Shown here piece by piece: positions 31,962 through 45,905 of a stretch of 64,000 bases of DNA. The first letter of the stretch is position 1. Every line of letters begins with the position of its first letter. A program made the position numbers and the translations under genes. Under the pieces are notes generated by a model that worked only from the letters and a program-made list of their open reading frames with translations, was not told the origin of the DNA and searched no databases. The stretch lies in assembly GCF_028640845.1 (NCBI RefSeq), contig NC_080540.1, positions 282,986,524 through 283,050,523 of the forward strand. Reading direction: 5' to 3'. The stretch is from Ahaetulla prasina (lineage: Eukaryota > Chordata > Lepidosauria > Squamata > Colubridae).

Positions 31962-33053
31962 TCTTTATTGGCCAAGTGTGATTGGATACACAAGAAATTT
32001 GTCTTTGGCGCATATGCTCTCAGTGTACATAAAAAATACATTCATCATGAATCATAAGATACAACACTTAGTGATAGTCATAGGATACTGAATAAGCAAT
32101 CAAATCATATTAGGAAACTAAATAAAACAATATAAATCGTAAAGATACAAGCAACAAGGTTATATCCATAAGAGGGAGGAGATAGGTAATAGGAAGGATA
32201 AGAAGAAGAATAGTAATACATTCTTAGTAAATAGTTTGGCAGTGTTGTGGGAATTAGTTGTTTAGCAGAGTGATGGCATGTGGGAAAAAATTGTCCTTGT
32301 GTCTAGTTGTTCTGGTGTGCAATGCTCCATAACATCATTTTGAGGGTAGAAGTTGAAACAATTTATGTCCAGTATGTCAGGGGTCTGAAAAAGAGTTATA
32401 CAATATTTGGTTGGTCCTAATGTGGTTCTTCTTTTGATATTTTCATTTCAACAGATCAATGAAGCAGCAAAACTTTCAGAAATAAATCAAATTACTTCAA
32501 CACTATTTCGTGTTCAAAGTGTGATTTCAATCTAATTTGTAAATTTATACTTAATACACGAACTGCAAAGATTGCTTAACTTTTCTTTCCCTACTCTTTT
32601 TTTTTCATGTCAGTGTCAATCAACAATATATTTAAGAATCTCGAGAACTGAACACTTTTTCCAGTGAAACTTAGTTTTTATTTATTTGGCCAATCCCTTC
32701 AAGTATGTTAAATTGTGCTAACTGCCAATTCCAGGTACAAAGTTTCCATGAGTTTTTAAAAAATGGATACGTGTCAGTGTGGTTTTGGGTGTGTCGTTTG
32801 TTAACCAATGAGTGATAAAATGAGAGGGGTATGTCCATTTAGCTTTGAGTCTGTAAATCACTAGCATTGGCTCCTAGTATGTCTGAGATAAATGTTTCTG
32901 ATTATCGCATCAGCTCTTTCATCTGCTGTTCTTCCCTCTGATCTATGCACTTTTGGAACAAGTAGATTTTGTTGCAAACAAGTCACCCACAGAAGTACAA
33001 ACATTTCAACCTTTGGATCACTTTAGATTCAATGCCAAAAAGATGCTTTAGAG

Positions 33054-33167
33054 CAGGAGTCTCCAACCTTGGCAACTTTAAGCCTGGAGGACTTCAGCTT
33101 TGCTGGCTGGGGAATTCTGGGAGTTGAAGTCCTCCAGGCTTAAAGTTGCCAAGGTTGGAGACCACTG
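33054..33167. mobile_element. Palindromic hAT-type MITE
   Basis: Ends CAGGAGTCTCCAACC / GGTTGGAGACCACTG; perfect octamer CTTTAGAG (33046-33053; 33168-33175). Confidence 0.95.
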
Positions 33168-33245
33168 CTTTAGAGAATGCAGAAAGTACAATTGCATAGC
33201 TACCTCATGACTCCAGGAAACAGCTGTGGTTGCTTTTAAAGAGTT

Positions 33246-33371
33246 TTGTCTATGGAGATTCTCAATCATCCAGGTTATGATTGTCCCAAGGTGCTTTTTT
33301 CAAAAGGCAAGTGGGCTTTCTTTGAAGACATTTTGCTTCTCATCCAAAAAGCTTCTTCAGTTCTGGGAGTT
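33246..33371. mobile_element. Palindromic 'tctatggagattctcag' element, left half
   Basis: tgtctatggagattctcaat through catccaaaaagcttcttcag; the right arm is missing. Confidence 0.7.
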
Positions 33372-34914
33372 TAAAGAGTTTTCTGCTGTACTTGTGTATC
33401 ATGAGGCGGCGGCCTACAGCTGCTGTGCAATTCAAAGAAAAGATGCGGCTGCTTTAAAGAGTGGCAGAAAGGTGCTATGCTTGATTTCCAGTTGTCTCAT
33501 AAGTTGAGGATGACCTGCACTGCATATTGCCCACTTCTATAAAATTCTCGAGCTAGCTTTGTTGGAAAACAAAACGTATGAAGAAAAATGGTTCAAATTG
33601 TTGGAAGAAATGTCCATCTAGATTCAGTTCCAAGTAGGAAGAAAGACACTGGAAATATGGAGATTGCTTGGAAGGATGGTTTTAAAGAATAGAATAGAAT
33701 AGAATAGAATAGAATAGAATAGAATAGAATAGAATAGAAAATAAAATAGAAAATAGAATAGAATAGAATAGAATGAATAGAATAGAATAGAATAGAATAG
33801 AATAGAATAGAATAGAATAGAATTCTTTATTGGCCAAGTGTGATTGGATACACAAGAAATTTGTCTTTGGCGCATATGCTCTCAGTGTACATAAAAAATA
33901 CATTCATCATGAATCATAAGATACAACACTTAGTGATAGTCATAGGATACTGAATAAGCAATCAAATCATATTAGGAAACTAAATAAAACAATATAAATC
34001 GTAAAGATACAAGCAACAAGGTTATATCCATAAGAGGGAGGAGATAGGTAATAGGAAGGATAAGAAGAAGAATAGTAATACATTCTTAGTAAATAGTTTG
34101 GCAGTGTTGTGGGAATTAGTTGTTTAGCAGAGTGATGGCATGTGGGAAAAAATTGTCCTTGTGTCTAGTTGTTCTGGTGTGCAATGCTCCATAACATCAT
34201 TTTGAGGGTAGAAGTTGAAACAATTTATGTCCAGTATGTCAGGGGTCTGAAAAAGAGTTATACAATATTTGGTTGGTCCTAATGTGGTTCTTCTTTGATA
34301 TTTTCATTTCAACAGATCAATGAAGCAGCAAAACTTTCAGAAATAAATCAAATTACTTCAACACTATTTCGTGTTCAAAGTGTGATTTCAATCTAATTTG
34401 TAAATTTATACTTAATACACGAACTGCAAAGATTGCTTAACTTTTCTTTCCCTACTCTTTTTTTTTCATGTCAGTGTCAATCAACAATATATTTAAGAAT
34501 CTCGAGAACTGAACACTTTTTCCAGTGAAACTTAGTTTTTATTTATTTGGCCAATCCCTTCAAGTATGTTAAATTGTGCTAACTGCCAATTCCAGGTACA
34601 AAGTTTCCATGAGTTTTTAAAAAATGGATACGTGTCAGTGTGGTTTTGGGTGTGTCGTTTGTTAACCAATGAGTGATAAAATGAGAGGGGTATGTCCATT
34701 TAGCTTTGAGTCTGTAAATCACTAGCATTGGCTCCTAGTATGTCTGAGATAAATGTTTCTGATTATCGCATCAGCTCTTTCATCTGCTGTTCTTCCCTCT
34801 GATCTATGCACTTTTGGAACAAGTAGATTTTGTTGCAAACAAGTCACCCACAGAAGTACAAACATTTCAACCTTTGGATCACTTTAGATTCAATGCCAAA
34901 AAGATGCTTTAGAG

Positions 34915-35028
34915 CAGGGGTCTCCAACCTTGGCAACTTTAAGCCTGGAGGACTTCAGCTTTGCTGGTTGGGGAATTCTGGGAGTTGAAGTCCTCCAGGC
35001 TTAAAGTTGCCAAGGTTGGAGACCCCTG
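34915..35028. mobile_element. Palindromic hAT-type MITE (duplicate of 33054)
   Basis: Same insertion with the same CTTTAGAG octamers, copied by the segmental duplication. It differs from its twin by a few substitutions at the ends and in the centre. Confidence 0.95.
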
Positions 35029-35106
35029 CTTTAGAGAATGCAGAAAGTACAATTGCATAGCTACCTCATGACTCCAGGAAACAGCTGTGGTTGCTTTTAA
35101 AGAGTT

Positions 35107-35231
35107 TTGTCTATGGAGATTATCAATTATCCAGGTTATGATTGTCCCGAGATGCTTTTTTCAAAAGGCAAGTGGGCTTTCTTTGAAGACGTTTTGCTTC
35201 TCATCCAAAAAGCTTCTTCAGTTCTGGGAGT
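35107..35231. mobile_element. Palindromic 'tctatggagattctcag' element, half (duplicate)
   Basis: Duplicate of 33246-33371 with a few substitutions. Confidence 0.7.
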
Positions 35232-35384
35232 TTAAAGAGTTTTCTGCTGTACTTGTGTATTATGAGGCGGCAGCCTACAGCTGCTGTGCAATTCAAGGAA
35301 AAGATGCGGCTGCTTTAAAGAGTGACAGAAAGGTGCTATGCTTGATTTCCAGTTGTCTCATAAGTTGAGGATGACCTGCACTGC

Positions 35385-37408
<2,024 letters not shown>

Positions 37409-37564
37409 CCACTTCTATAAAATTCTCGAGCTAGCTTTGTTGGAAAACAAAACGTATGAAGAAAAATGGTTCAAATTGTTGGAAGAAATGTCCATCTAGA
37501 TTCAGTTCCAAGTGGGAAGAAAGACACTGGAAATATGGAGATTGCTTGGAAGGATGGTTTTAAA

Positions 37565-37800
37565 GAATAGAATAGAATAGAATAGAATAGAATAGAATAG
37601 AATAGAATAGAATAGAATAGAATAGAATAGAATAGAATAGAATTCTTTATTGGCCAAGTGTGATTGGACACTCAAGGAATTTGTCTTTGGTGCATATGCT
37701 CTCAGTTTACATAAGGAGAATAAAATACATTCGTCAAGAATCACAAGGTACAATGTAAGTTATAATAAGGTACTTAATGATAGTCATAGGGTACAATAGG
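37565..37800 (-). mobile_element. Snake-type L3/CR1 LINE end with (AATAG)n tract 3
   Basis: AATAG tract 37565-37641, then ttctttattggccaagtgtg, gattggacactcaaggaatt and ctcagtttacataaggagaa. It differs from the LINE ends in duplication A at many sites, so it is an independent insertion forming the right border of the duplication. Confidence 0.93.
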
Positions 37801-38424
37801 GTAATGGTGGACAGGACCACATTGAGATCCTGGGCAAAAAAAGCACATGGTTGAGGGAGAGAGATTTATAACCTCTGTTGGGCTTTGAACTTGCTTCCTG
37901 TTCCTGTGGCAAGAAATGTATCCTGACTGGTTGTCGGGTTCCCATGGGGCCATGCAGGAGTAACTTTATAGGTTGTCTTCTTGAGTCCCTGGCTTGGTTG
38001 AATCTTGCTGGGTGATGTAATCTTCCCAGGTGAGGGTTAATCCTATCATGCCCTGAGGGCCATGTCTTAATCCCATCACCCTGGGGGGCCAGGGAGCTGC
38101 AGGAAACTGCTTTGTCTTTAAAAACATGTTTCTCCTTTTCTCATCCAGGGAAATACAATATTCTGCCTTTTTAATATTTCCTAGAATATTTCATTCTCCT
38201 AGGAGAGGGGTGGGTGCTAACTTCCTGCAAGAGGAATGACTTGGCTAGAGATATGCCTGAAGAGGGAATCAGCTTTGGATGAAGACTAACATGACAACAT
38301 ATCAACCGATTCTCCTTTCAGGCATATCTCTATCAAGTCACTCCTCTTGAACCATTTCCTCCCTATATACAGTATTTTCTAACAAAACTAGCTTGAATAT
38401 TGAAAGAAACAGGCAATAGGCAGT
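37801..38424. other. Unannotated interval
   Basis: An imperfect inverted pair around 38225-38345 (ggaatgacttggctagagat / atatctctatcaagtcactc) is the only structure seen. Confidence 0.4.
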
Positions 38425-38778
38425 ATTGATAATCCTCGACTTACAAGCACAATTATCCAGAACTTCCGTTATTAAGCAAGGCAGTTGCTCAGTGAGGCGT
38501 CCCTGATTTTTACGACCATTGTTTGCCATGGTTGTTCAGCAAATCCCTGGCGTTGTTAAATGAATCATGAATGAATCATAAATCATATAAATCATGAATC
38601 ATAAATGAATCCGGCTTCCTACATCGACTTTGCTTGTCGGAAGCTGGCTGGGAAGGAACACTCTGGGATGCTGCAACTTTTGAAATCCATGCTGGTTGCC
38701 AAGGTCTGGCTGTAAATCACTTTTTTTCAGCGCCATTGCAACTTTGGTGGCTAAACGAATGTAAGTTGAGGGCTACCA
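38425..38778. mobile_element. TA-flanked mariner-like MITE
   Basis: Left part aatcctcgacttacaagcac, interior ttgttaaatgaatcatgaat expanded by short repeats, right end gtaagttgagggctacca followed by TA. Confidence 0.75.
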
Positions 38779-39560
38779 TAATCATAAAGTTTACGCAGAA
38801 TCTCATGAGGATTTTCGTTACTTTAAAGCTATAGTTTTTCATAGGGGTCTAGGGGTGGGGTGGGGGGGAGTTAGAGGGAATGGTTTGCAGAGGGGAAATG
38901 ACATTTTTCAAATTGGAATGTCCACAGGTCACACTCACAACCAATATTTGCCAGCCATCGACCCCTTCTTCGTTTGCTGTTACTCTTTAACTTGGAGCTA
39001 AGGTTCAAAGTTCTGTCCTTTTGTTTAAAAAAACTGATTTCATGGCTGGGGCATGTCCTCCACCTAATCTAACAGATGACAGAGTGTCAAAAGGAGGTGG
39101 CAGAGGGTAGAGAAATAAGGCAAAGCCAGCCAAGTGGAACTGCCTCTCATACCGGCACCGAAATGGACATATGTTACAAATTAGGCCCCTAGACACGACA
39201 TCACTTGGTTCAAATGAGCACATTATGCAGTGTAGGAATTAAATGGATACATCACACGAGCTCAATTTTCCTCTGTGTGAGCTTTCACGATACAGTGGTC
39301 TTTGGGTGTGTTGGTGGAAGATGCCCATTGGAAAGACATGTTTACAGTATTCACAGCAGTCATGTTCCAATGTGCATTGCCTATCGTCTGTGCAAACGCA
39401 CATCAAGCCTGGGAGGTGTGACTTTTAGTCATGTCAATAGAGTTTCCATACAGAAGAAAGTTCTTCAGCAAAAATCTTCTAGATTTTAGGCAAGCTTCAT
39501 TCAAGCTTTTTTTTTTTAAAAAAATGACAATTCTACTGACTTAATTTTTATTATGGCTAT
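38779..39560. other. Unannotated interval
   Basis: No recognisable repeat. Short frames lack domains. Confidence 0.35.
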
Positions 39561-39574
39561 ATCACTCTAATCCA

Positions 39575-39707
39575 CAGGTATCAAACTCGCCGTGTCACGT
39601 TGCCGTCATGTGACGTTTCATGACATTTTCCCCCATTTGTGGAGCTGGGGTGGGCGTGGCCTGCGCGAGACGGATCCGGCCCAAGGGCCGCCAATTTGAC
39701 ACTCCTG
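39575..39707. mobile_element. Short hAT MITE
   Basis: Ends CAGGTATCAAACTCGCC / CAATTTGACACTCCTG; octamers ctaatcca (39567-39574) and cgaatcca (39708-39715), 7 of 8 identical. Confidence 0.85.
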
Positions 39708-40009
39708 CGAATCCATACTGCCTCTGCTTAGTCATTGTCTCTAAGTAAAATTAAAAGAATGGAGCAATAATTATAATCATAGTGAAACATCTGGTTTCAC
39801 TTACATCCGAGGCACTTTAAAACTAGTTAAAAGAAATACCTCACTAAAGAGGGAATGTATATGTCTCCCAAGGGCAGTTTTAATGGCTTTCCTACTGCCC
39901 AGAATAGGGATCAATTGGATGTTGAGGCAATATATGGCAATTTTTTAGAGCTTGAATTTGTGGCTGGGAAACAGGCTGGCACTGCAAGAATTCAGGCATT
40001 GCTCTAGTC

Positions 40010-40128
40010 TAGGGGGTCTCCAAACTTGGCAACTTTAAGACTTGTGGACTTCAGCTTGTGGAATTATTCAGCCAATCCTGAAATCCACAATCCACAAGTC
40101 TTAAAGTTGCCAAGTTTGGAGAGCCCTG
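40010..40128. mobile_element. Palindromic hAT-type MITE
   Basis: Starts TAGGGGGTCTCCAAAC, ends GTTTGGAGAGCCCTG; perfect octamer CTCTAGTC (40002-40009; 40129-40136). Confidence 0.93.
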
Positions 40129-40225
40129 CTCTAGTCTGTCCTTGCACCATGAATGTCTTCTCAAATGAGCTAAATTATAAATTAATTGCTGGAGGCTATC
40201 ATTTGGTAGGTAGGTATCGGGGAAT

Positions 40226-40446
40226 AGGACAGTAATGGTGAACCTATGACAAGGTCATCCAGCAGGCAGTTATGTCTAATGTGGGACTTGAGTGACACAC
40301 CAGCATTCACCACCATCAATATTTTCAAAAGCATGCCCCATTCTCATGTGCTTTTCAGAGGCCATGCAAAAACAGGGTGTACTTTTATGCAGCCTCCAGA
40401 ACAGGGATGGGCAATTAATTTTCCCAAGAAGGGGCCACATGAGAAA
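40226..40446. mobile_element. hAT-like fragments
   Basis: Left-end motif cagtaatggtgaacctatga resembles the start of the 55966 element. A second phrase cagggatgggcaattaattt near 40402 looks like another hAT end running into the SINE. Boundaries uncertain. Confidence 0.45.
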
Positions 40447-40655
40447 CTGGCCTAGAAACCAGAAGACTGTGAGTTCTAGTCCCACCTTTGGCATGAAAAA
40501 CAGCTGGGTGACTTTGGGTCAGTTATTCTTTCTCAGCCCAACCTATTTCACAAGGTTGTTGGTTATGGGAAGGAAAAGGAGGGAGAAGGAAGATTACTTA
40601 TGTTCACCACCTTGAGTTCCTTATAAAATAATAAAGGCAGGATAAATAGTTTTTT
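40447..40655 (+). mobile_element. tRNA/CORE (MIR-like) SINE
   Basis: ctagaaaccagaagactgtg, agttctagtcccacctttgg, cagctgggtgactttgggtc, cagcccaacctatttcacaa, ccaccttgagttccttataa, aataataaaggcaggataaa. This is the uninterrupted body of the SINE split at 10.9 kb. Confidence 0.82.
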
Positions 40656-40927
40656 TAAAAAGAGCAGAAGTTGAAAGATGGTATAAAGAAAATCAAAGAA
40701 GATTGAGCCTAAAGACCCCAAGAAAGAACATTGGGGAGGAAATGCTTCGACTGGAGCCGATAGGGAGTGACAGAGAGCCAATCTGGGGTGGCACAAGAGC
40801 TCAGACCTAGAGAAGGGGCTTCAAGGCTGAGTGCATAAGGTCACTCGGGAGTCCATAGAGAGGGTCTGGTATCCTTCTCTCCTAATGAAAGACATGTTAG
40901 GGATGTGTGTATGTATGTGGTCCTCCC

Positions 40928-41217
40928 CAGTGGCAGGATCCTTCTGGTTTAACAACCGGTTCAGTGATCACACACTTCATGATCATGCGCAGTTCGACAA
41001 AAAAAACACCTTCCGCATTAGTGCTAGGGAATTAAAACAGCTGAGATGCGGCAATCTGTTCTGCCATGCTAATCTGCTGCAAAGATAAAGATAAGCAAAG
41101 TGCAGGGGTGGACAGGCAGGCCCAGCTGATCATCGGAGTGAACTGGTTCTTTCCCAGCTGATTGTTGGAGCTACCGGTTCACCCAAACCAATCCAAACTG
41201 GTAGAATCCCACCCCTG
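40928..41217. mobile_element. hAT MITE, CAGTGGYRGGATCC family, copy 1
   Basis: Ends CAGTGGCAGGATCC / GGTAGAATCCCACCCCTG; perfect octamer GTCCTCCC (40920-40927; 41218-41225). 290 bp. Colinear with the 51617-51913 copy. Confidence 0.95.
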
Positions 41218-41225
41218 GTCCTCCC

Positions 41226-41640
41226 CCAGTTGGTCAGACCAGTTACTGAGAGAGGCTGGCACTGAGAGTTAGTGCTTAAGTGCCACTAGAGTTCTCCCCA
41301 CTGGTATACGTCATACCAGTGGCATGTTCTGGCCCTTTGAGCTCATGCCCAGAACCTGGACCCTCAGAGATCTGGACCTTTGGCTGTTGCTGCTGAAAAC
41401 CAGTCAGTCAAGAAAAAAGCCCCCTCCCTTACTTGTGTCCCAGCTGGGGAAGCCAACCTGGCATGCATTACAGAGACCAGGCTGATTACCAGAGGGGGAA
41501 ATTCCCATCTTGGAAATGTGTCCAGCTGGGTTTAGGGTTTGGAACCAGCCAAGGCCACAAGGCAGAGGAAGGAAAGAGAAGTACTTGTAGTCCAAATACA
41601 ACCTTAAAAAGAAACAGACCAGAGATTTTTTTTTTAATAT
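41226..41640. other. Unannotated interval
   Basis: No recognisable repeat or gene. Confidence 0.35.
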
Positions 41641-41644
41641 CTTA

Positions 41645-42210
41645 CTAGCTGATAATGGCGTTGCCCAGGTATTTATTTTTCCCAATCCTTTATTAGACAG
41701 GAGGAGCAACTTCACCCTGATATCGATGAGAATTATTAGTTAAAAATGTTTTCCCTGTGTCCCCAGAAGCATTAAGTAAAATGATACTACCTTGTTGTTT
41801 TGCTAGCTGATCCATGATCATTTGGTATGCTTTTTTCTGATCTTGGTTTTTTTGATCATGGCCATACATTTGTCCTCAAGAATAATCAAAGCCTTGTTGA
41901 AAATGTCCAGACCAAACGTAATTTTTAATGTTGGATTTTCCCCCTTACCAGAGGAAGCCTCCATGTGGAATACTGTGAAGCTGTTACTATGGAAACTCCA
42001 CTGTGCTGCATAGTAGAAGACATTTTAAGGCACAACAGGCTGTATCTTAAAAGAACACACACCCCGAGAGGTGTTAGGGGTGTCTTACCCCCATAGTATT
42101 TCTTTCCAGAGAGTAAATCATCTGTGTACCAAGTTTGGTTGAAATTGCTCAAGGCATTCCAGAGTTATGCTGGAACATACACACACATAGCCATTTGTAT
42201 ATATATAGAT
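41645..42210 (+). mobile_element. Unclassified dispersed element
   Basis: The layout (ttactagctgataatggcgt tgcccagg at one end; caagtttggttgaaattgct, gagttatgctggaacataca, (CA)n and (TA)n tail at the other) is that of a repeat I associate with lizard and snake genomes. I cannot assign a class. No conserved coding frame. Confidence 0.45.
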
Positions 42211-42828
42211 GATAATGTTTTGTGTTGTTTGTATTATAGCAGCGAATTCATTGGTAAATCAGGAACTATTGATAGGTATATAAGATAGATTTTTTTCCTT
42301 CTTAGTTGTATCTTTAGTTTGTATTTTTTTAACTTTCTTTTTTGTATTATTAAAATGTATTTTGTTGGGGGAAAAAAGAACACATCATTTAAAGTACAAA
42401 ATGTGTCAAATTCTATAACTCTTTATTAAACTTTTTAACAGGTTGGATCATTGTGGTACAACACTTTGTTTTGTCATATCGATCTTTTGCCATGAAAAAA
42501 AAATCAAAAGACAACTGTTTCTCTTAAGAAAATACAGTGAGGGGGGAAAAAAAGGACAATTTTCAATGAAAGAACATTTTTTTTGGTACCAATATAGCCA
42601 TATATTTAAACAGATTCCATTGATGAAAATGGACTAGTCTACAAGACTACATTCAACACTGTGTATGTGAACTTCAGCTTATACAGCTGACCTTCTTTTG
42701 ATCTCCTCCCTCATCTGCTACTTGCTTGGTTCCTACCATGATCTGAAGAGCTTCCTCAAGATTCAAAAACAGAAAAGATTTGATTGGGGTGGAAGTGGAA
42801 ATGCTAGAGGGAAAGTACTCTCCCACTA

Positions 42829-43233
42829 TGGGTAGTCCCTGACTTACAACCACAGCCGTGTCCACCATTTTGGGTTGCTAAGTAAGACAGTTGTTAAATG
42901 AGTTTTGCCCCATTTTATGATCTTTCTTGCCACCATTGTTAAGTGAATCCCTGCAGTTGTTAAGTTAGTAACATGGTTGTTCAGTGAATCTGGCTTCCCC
43001 ATTGATTTTGCTTGTCAGAAGGATTCGGAACGGGATCACATGACCTTGGGACACTGCAACCGTCATACATGTGAGTCAGTTGCCAAGCGTCTGAATTACG
43101 TTCAGGTAACCACAGAGATGCTATAATGGTTGTAAATGTAAAAAACAACAACACGGTCATGGGTCACTTTTTTCCATGCCATTGTAACTTCAAACAGTCA
43201 CTAAACGAATGGTTGCAAATCAACGACTACCCA
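42829..43233. mobile_element. TA-flanked mariner-like MITE (full length)
   Basis: Bounded by TA; ends TGGGTAGTCCCTGACTTACA / AACGACTACCCA. Interior ttgttaagtgaatccctgca, gatcacatgaccttgggaca. Best-preserved copy, 405 bp. Confidence 0.85.
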
Positions 43234-43592
43234 TAGCCAGCAATGTTGGATAGAAACAAAAATCTGCCAATCTGTTAATTTACTTACAGGTATTTATAAA
43301 TCACTTTTATATTTACAAAGAATTCAGGGTACATGTATTGCCATCTGACTTTTGGAACTACAAACAACTTGCAAAATAATTGTTTCAGGTTGCTTCTCCT
43401 TTCAGAAGCAGTTTTACAATCCAAAAAGGTTAGGCCACGTGGCGGAATTTTATCTGCAATGACTGTAACTATTTGCTATGACCCTTGTGTCAGACTGAGA
43501 GATTATTTCAAAATTTTAAATGCATGAAGGTGACCTTCCAAAGGTTTCACGCGGATTCTGCATCAAAAACAGATATTGCTTACATTCTAGGG

Positions 43593-43727
43593 CAGGGGTC
43601 TTCAACCTTGGCAACTTTAAGCCTGGTGGACTTCAACTCCCAGAATTCCCCAGCCAGCTTTGGTGGCTGCGGGATTCTGGGAGTTGAAGTCCACCAGGTT
43701 TAAAGTTGCCAATGTTGGAGACCCCTG
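43593..43727. mobile_element. Palindromic hAT-type MITE
   Basis: Ends CAGGGGTCTTCAACC / GTTGGAGACCCCTG; perfect octamer TTCTAGGG (43585-43592; 43728-43735). Confidence 0.95.
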
Positions 43728-43735
43728 TTCTAGGG

Positions 43736-44192
43736 GACAGGAGGCTAAACATATGAAGAACAATTGCAGGAACTGGGTATGTCTAGTTTAATGAAAAGAT
43801 GGACTAGGGCTGACATGATAGCAGTCTTTCAATATCTCAGGGCTGCCACAAAGAAGAGGGAGTCAAACTATGCTCCAAAGCACCTGAGGGCAGGACAAGA
43901 AGCAATGGGTGGGAACTAATCAAGGAGAGAAGCAACCTAGAACTAAGGAGAAAATTCCTGACAGAACAATTAATCAGTGGAACAACTTGCCTGCAGAAGT
44001 TATGAATGCTCCAATACTGGAAGTTCTTAAGAAGATGTTGGATAATCATTTGTCTGAAGTGGTGTAGGGTTTCCTACCTAAGCAAGGGGTTAAACTAGAA
44101 GACCTCCAAGGTCCCTTCCACCTTTGTTATTCTATTCTATTCTATTCTATTCTATTCTATTCTATTCTATTCTATTCTATTCTATTCTATTC
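43736..44192 (+). mobile_element. CR1 LINE 3' end with (TTCTA)n tail
   Basis: tgaagaacaattgcaggaac through aaggtcccttccacctttgt, then (TTCTA)n at 44127-44192. The 3' UTR encodes nothing. Confidence 0.9.
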
Positions 44193-44540
44193 TTGTTTTA
44201 TCTAACTTCTAAAACAGGCATTTTTTGGGGGGTGGGGGAGATTTCACTGACTGGGCTTGGGATATTACGTGCCTGGAAAGAATTAAAATAAAGTAAATAA
44301 ATCTACAGAAAAGATCAGTTGAGGATTATACCTTGAAATAATGGACTTGTCTACAAGACTACATTCAACACTGTGTATGTGAACTTCAGCTTATACAGCT
44401 GATCTTCTTTTGATCTCCTCCCTCATCTGCTACTTGCTTGGTTCCTACCATGATCTGAAGAGCTTCCTCAAGATTCAAAAACAGAAAAGATTTGATTGGG
44501 GTGGAAGTGGAAATGCTAGAGGGAAAGTACTCTCCCACTA

Positions 44541-44945
44541 TGGGTAGTCCCTGACTTACAACCACAGCCGTGTCCACCATTTTGGGTTGCTAAGTAAGAC
44601 AGTTGTTAAATGAGTTTTGCCCCATTTTATGATCTTTCTTGCCACCGTTGTTAAGTGAATCCCTGCAGTTGTTAAGTTAGCAACATGGTTGTTAAGTGAA
44701 TCTGGCTTCCCCATTGATTTTGCTTGTCAGAAGGTCTCAGAACGGGATCACATGACCTTGGGACACTGCAACCGTCATACATGTGAGTCAGTTGCCAAGC
44801 GTCTGAATTACGTTCAGGTAACCACAGAGATGCTATAATGGTTGTAAATGTAAAAAACAACAACACGGTCATGGGTCACTTTTTTCCATGCCATTGTAAC
44901 TTCAAACAGTCACTAAACGAATGGTTGCAAATCAACGACTACCCA
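44541..44945. mobile_element. TA-flanked mariner-like MITE (duplicate)
   Basis: Duplicate of 42829-43233. Confidence 0.85.
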
Positions 44946-45305
44946 TAGCCAGCAATGTTGGATAGAAACAAAAATCTGCCAATCTGTTAATTTACTTACA
45001 GGTATTTATAAATCACTTTTATATCTACAAAGAATTCAGGGTACATGTATTGCCATCTGACTTTTGGAACTACAAACAACTTGCAAAATAATTGTTTCAG
45101 GTTGCTTCTCCTTTCAGAAGCAGTTTTACAATCCAAAAAAGGTTAGGCCACGTGGCGGAATTTTATCTGCAATGACTGTAACTATTTGCTATGACCCTTG
45201 TGTCAGACTGAGAGATTATTTCAAAATTTTAAACGCAGCAAGGTGACCTTCCAAAGGTTTCACGCGGATTCTGCAGCAAAAACAGATATTGCTTACATTC
45301 TAGGG

Positions 45306-45440
45306 CAGGGGTCTTCAACCTTGGCAACTTTAAGCCTGGTGGACTTCAACTCCCAGAATTCCCCAGCCAGCTTTGGTGGCTGCGGGATTCTGGGAGTTGA
45401 AGTCCACCAGGTTTAAAGTTGCCAATGTTGGAGACCCCTG
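45306..45440. mobile_element. Palindromic hAT-type MITE (duplicate)
   Basis: Duplicate of 43593-43727 with octamers TTCTAGGG at 45298-45305 and 45441-45448. Confidence 0.95.
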
Positions 45441-45448
45441 TTCTAGGG

Positions 45449-45905
45449 GACAGGAGGCTAAACATATGAAGAACAATTGCAGGAACTGGGTATGTCTAGT
45501 TTAATGAAAAGATGGACTAGGGCTGACATGATAGCAGTCTTTCAATATCTCAGGGCTGCCACAAAGAAGAGGGAGTCAAACTATGCTCCAAAGCACCTGA
45601 GGGCAGGACAAGAAGCACTGGGTGGAAACTAATCAAGGAGAGAAGCAACCTAGAACTAAGGAAAAAATTCCTGACAGAACAATTAATCAGTGGAACAACT
45701 TGCCTGCAGAATTTATGAATGCTCCAATACTGGAAGTTCTTAAGAAGATGTTGGATAACCATTTGTCTGAAGTGGTGTAGGGTTTCCTACCTAAGCAAGG
45801 GGTTAGACTAGAAGACCTCCAAGGTCCCTTCCACCTTTGTTATTCTATTCTATTCTATTCTATTCTATTCTATTCTATTCTATTCTATTCTATTCTATTC
45901 TATTC
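45449..45905 (+). mobile_element. CR1 LINE 3' end with (TTCTA)n tail (duplicate)
   Basis: Duplicate of 43736-44192; tail 45841-45905. Confidence 0.9.

Larger units (their letters stand above)
31886..33684. repeat. Tandem duplication A, copy 1 (1.8 kb)
   Basis: Direct repeat with 33685-37562, nearly identical base for base from the AATAG tract to gatggttttaaag once the LINE inserted in copy 2 is removed. It contains a Snake-type LINE end (minus strand, 31887-32395), unique AT-rich DNA (32396-33045), a palindromic MITE and a half palindromic element. Confidence 0.95.
42629..44340. repeat. Tandem duplication B, copy 1 (1.71 kb)
   Basis: Direct repeat with 44341-46054. Differences are few (for example ggattcgg versus ggtctcag, tgcatgaagg versus cgcagcaagg). 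It contains unique DNA, a mariner-like MITE, a palindromic MITE and a CR1 3' end with a (TTCTA)n tail. Confidence 0.97.
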
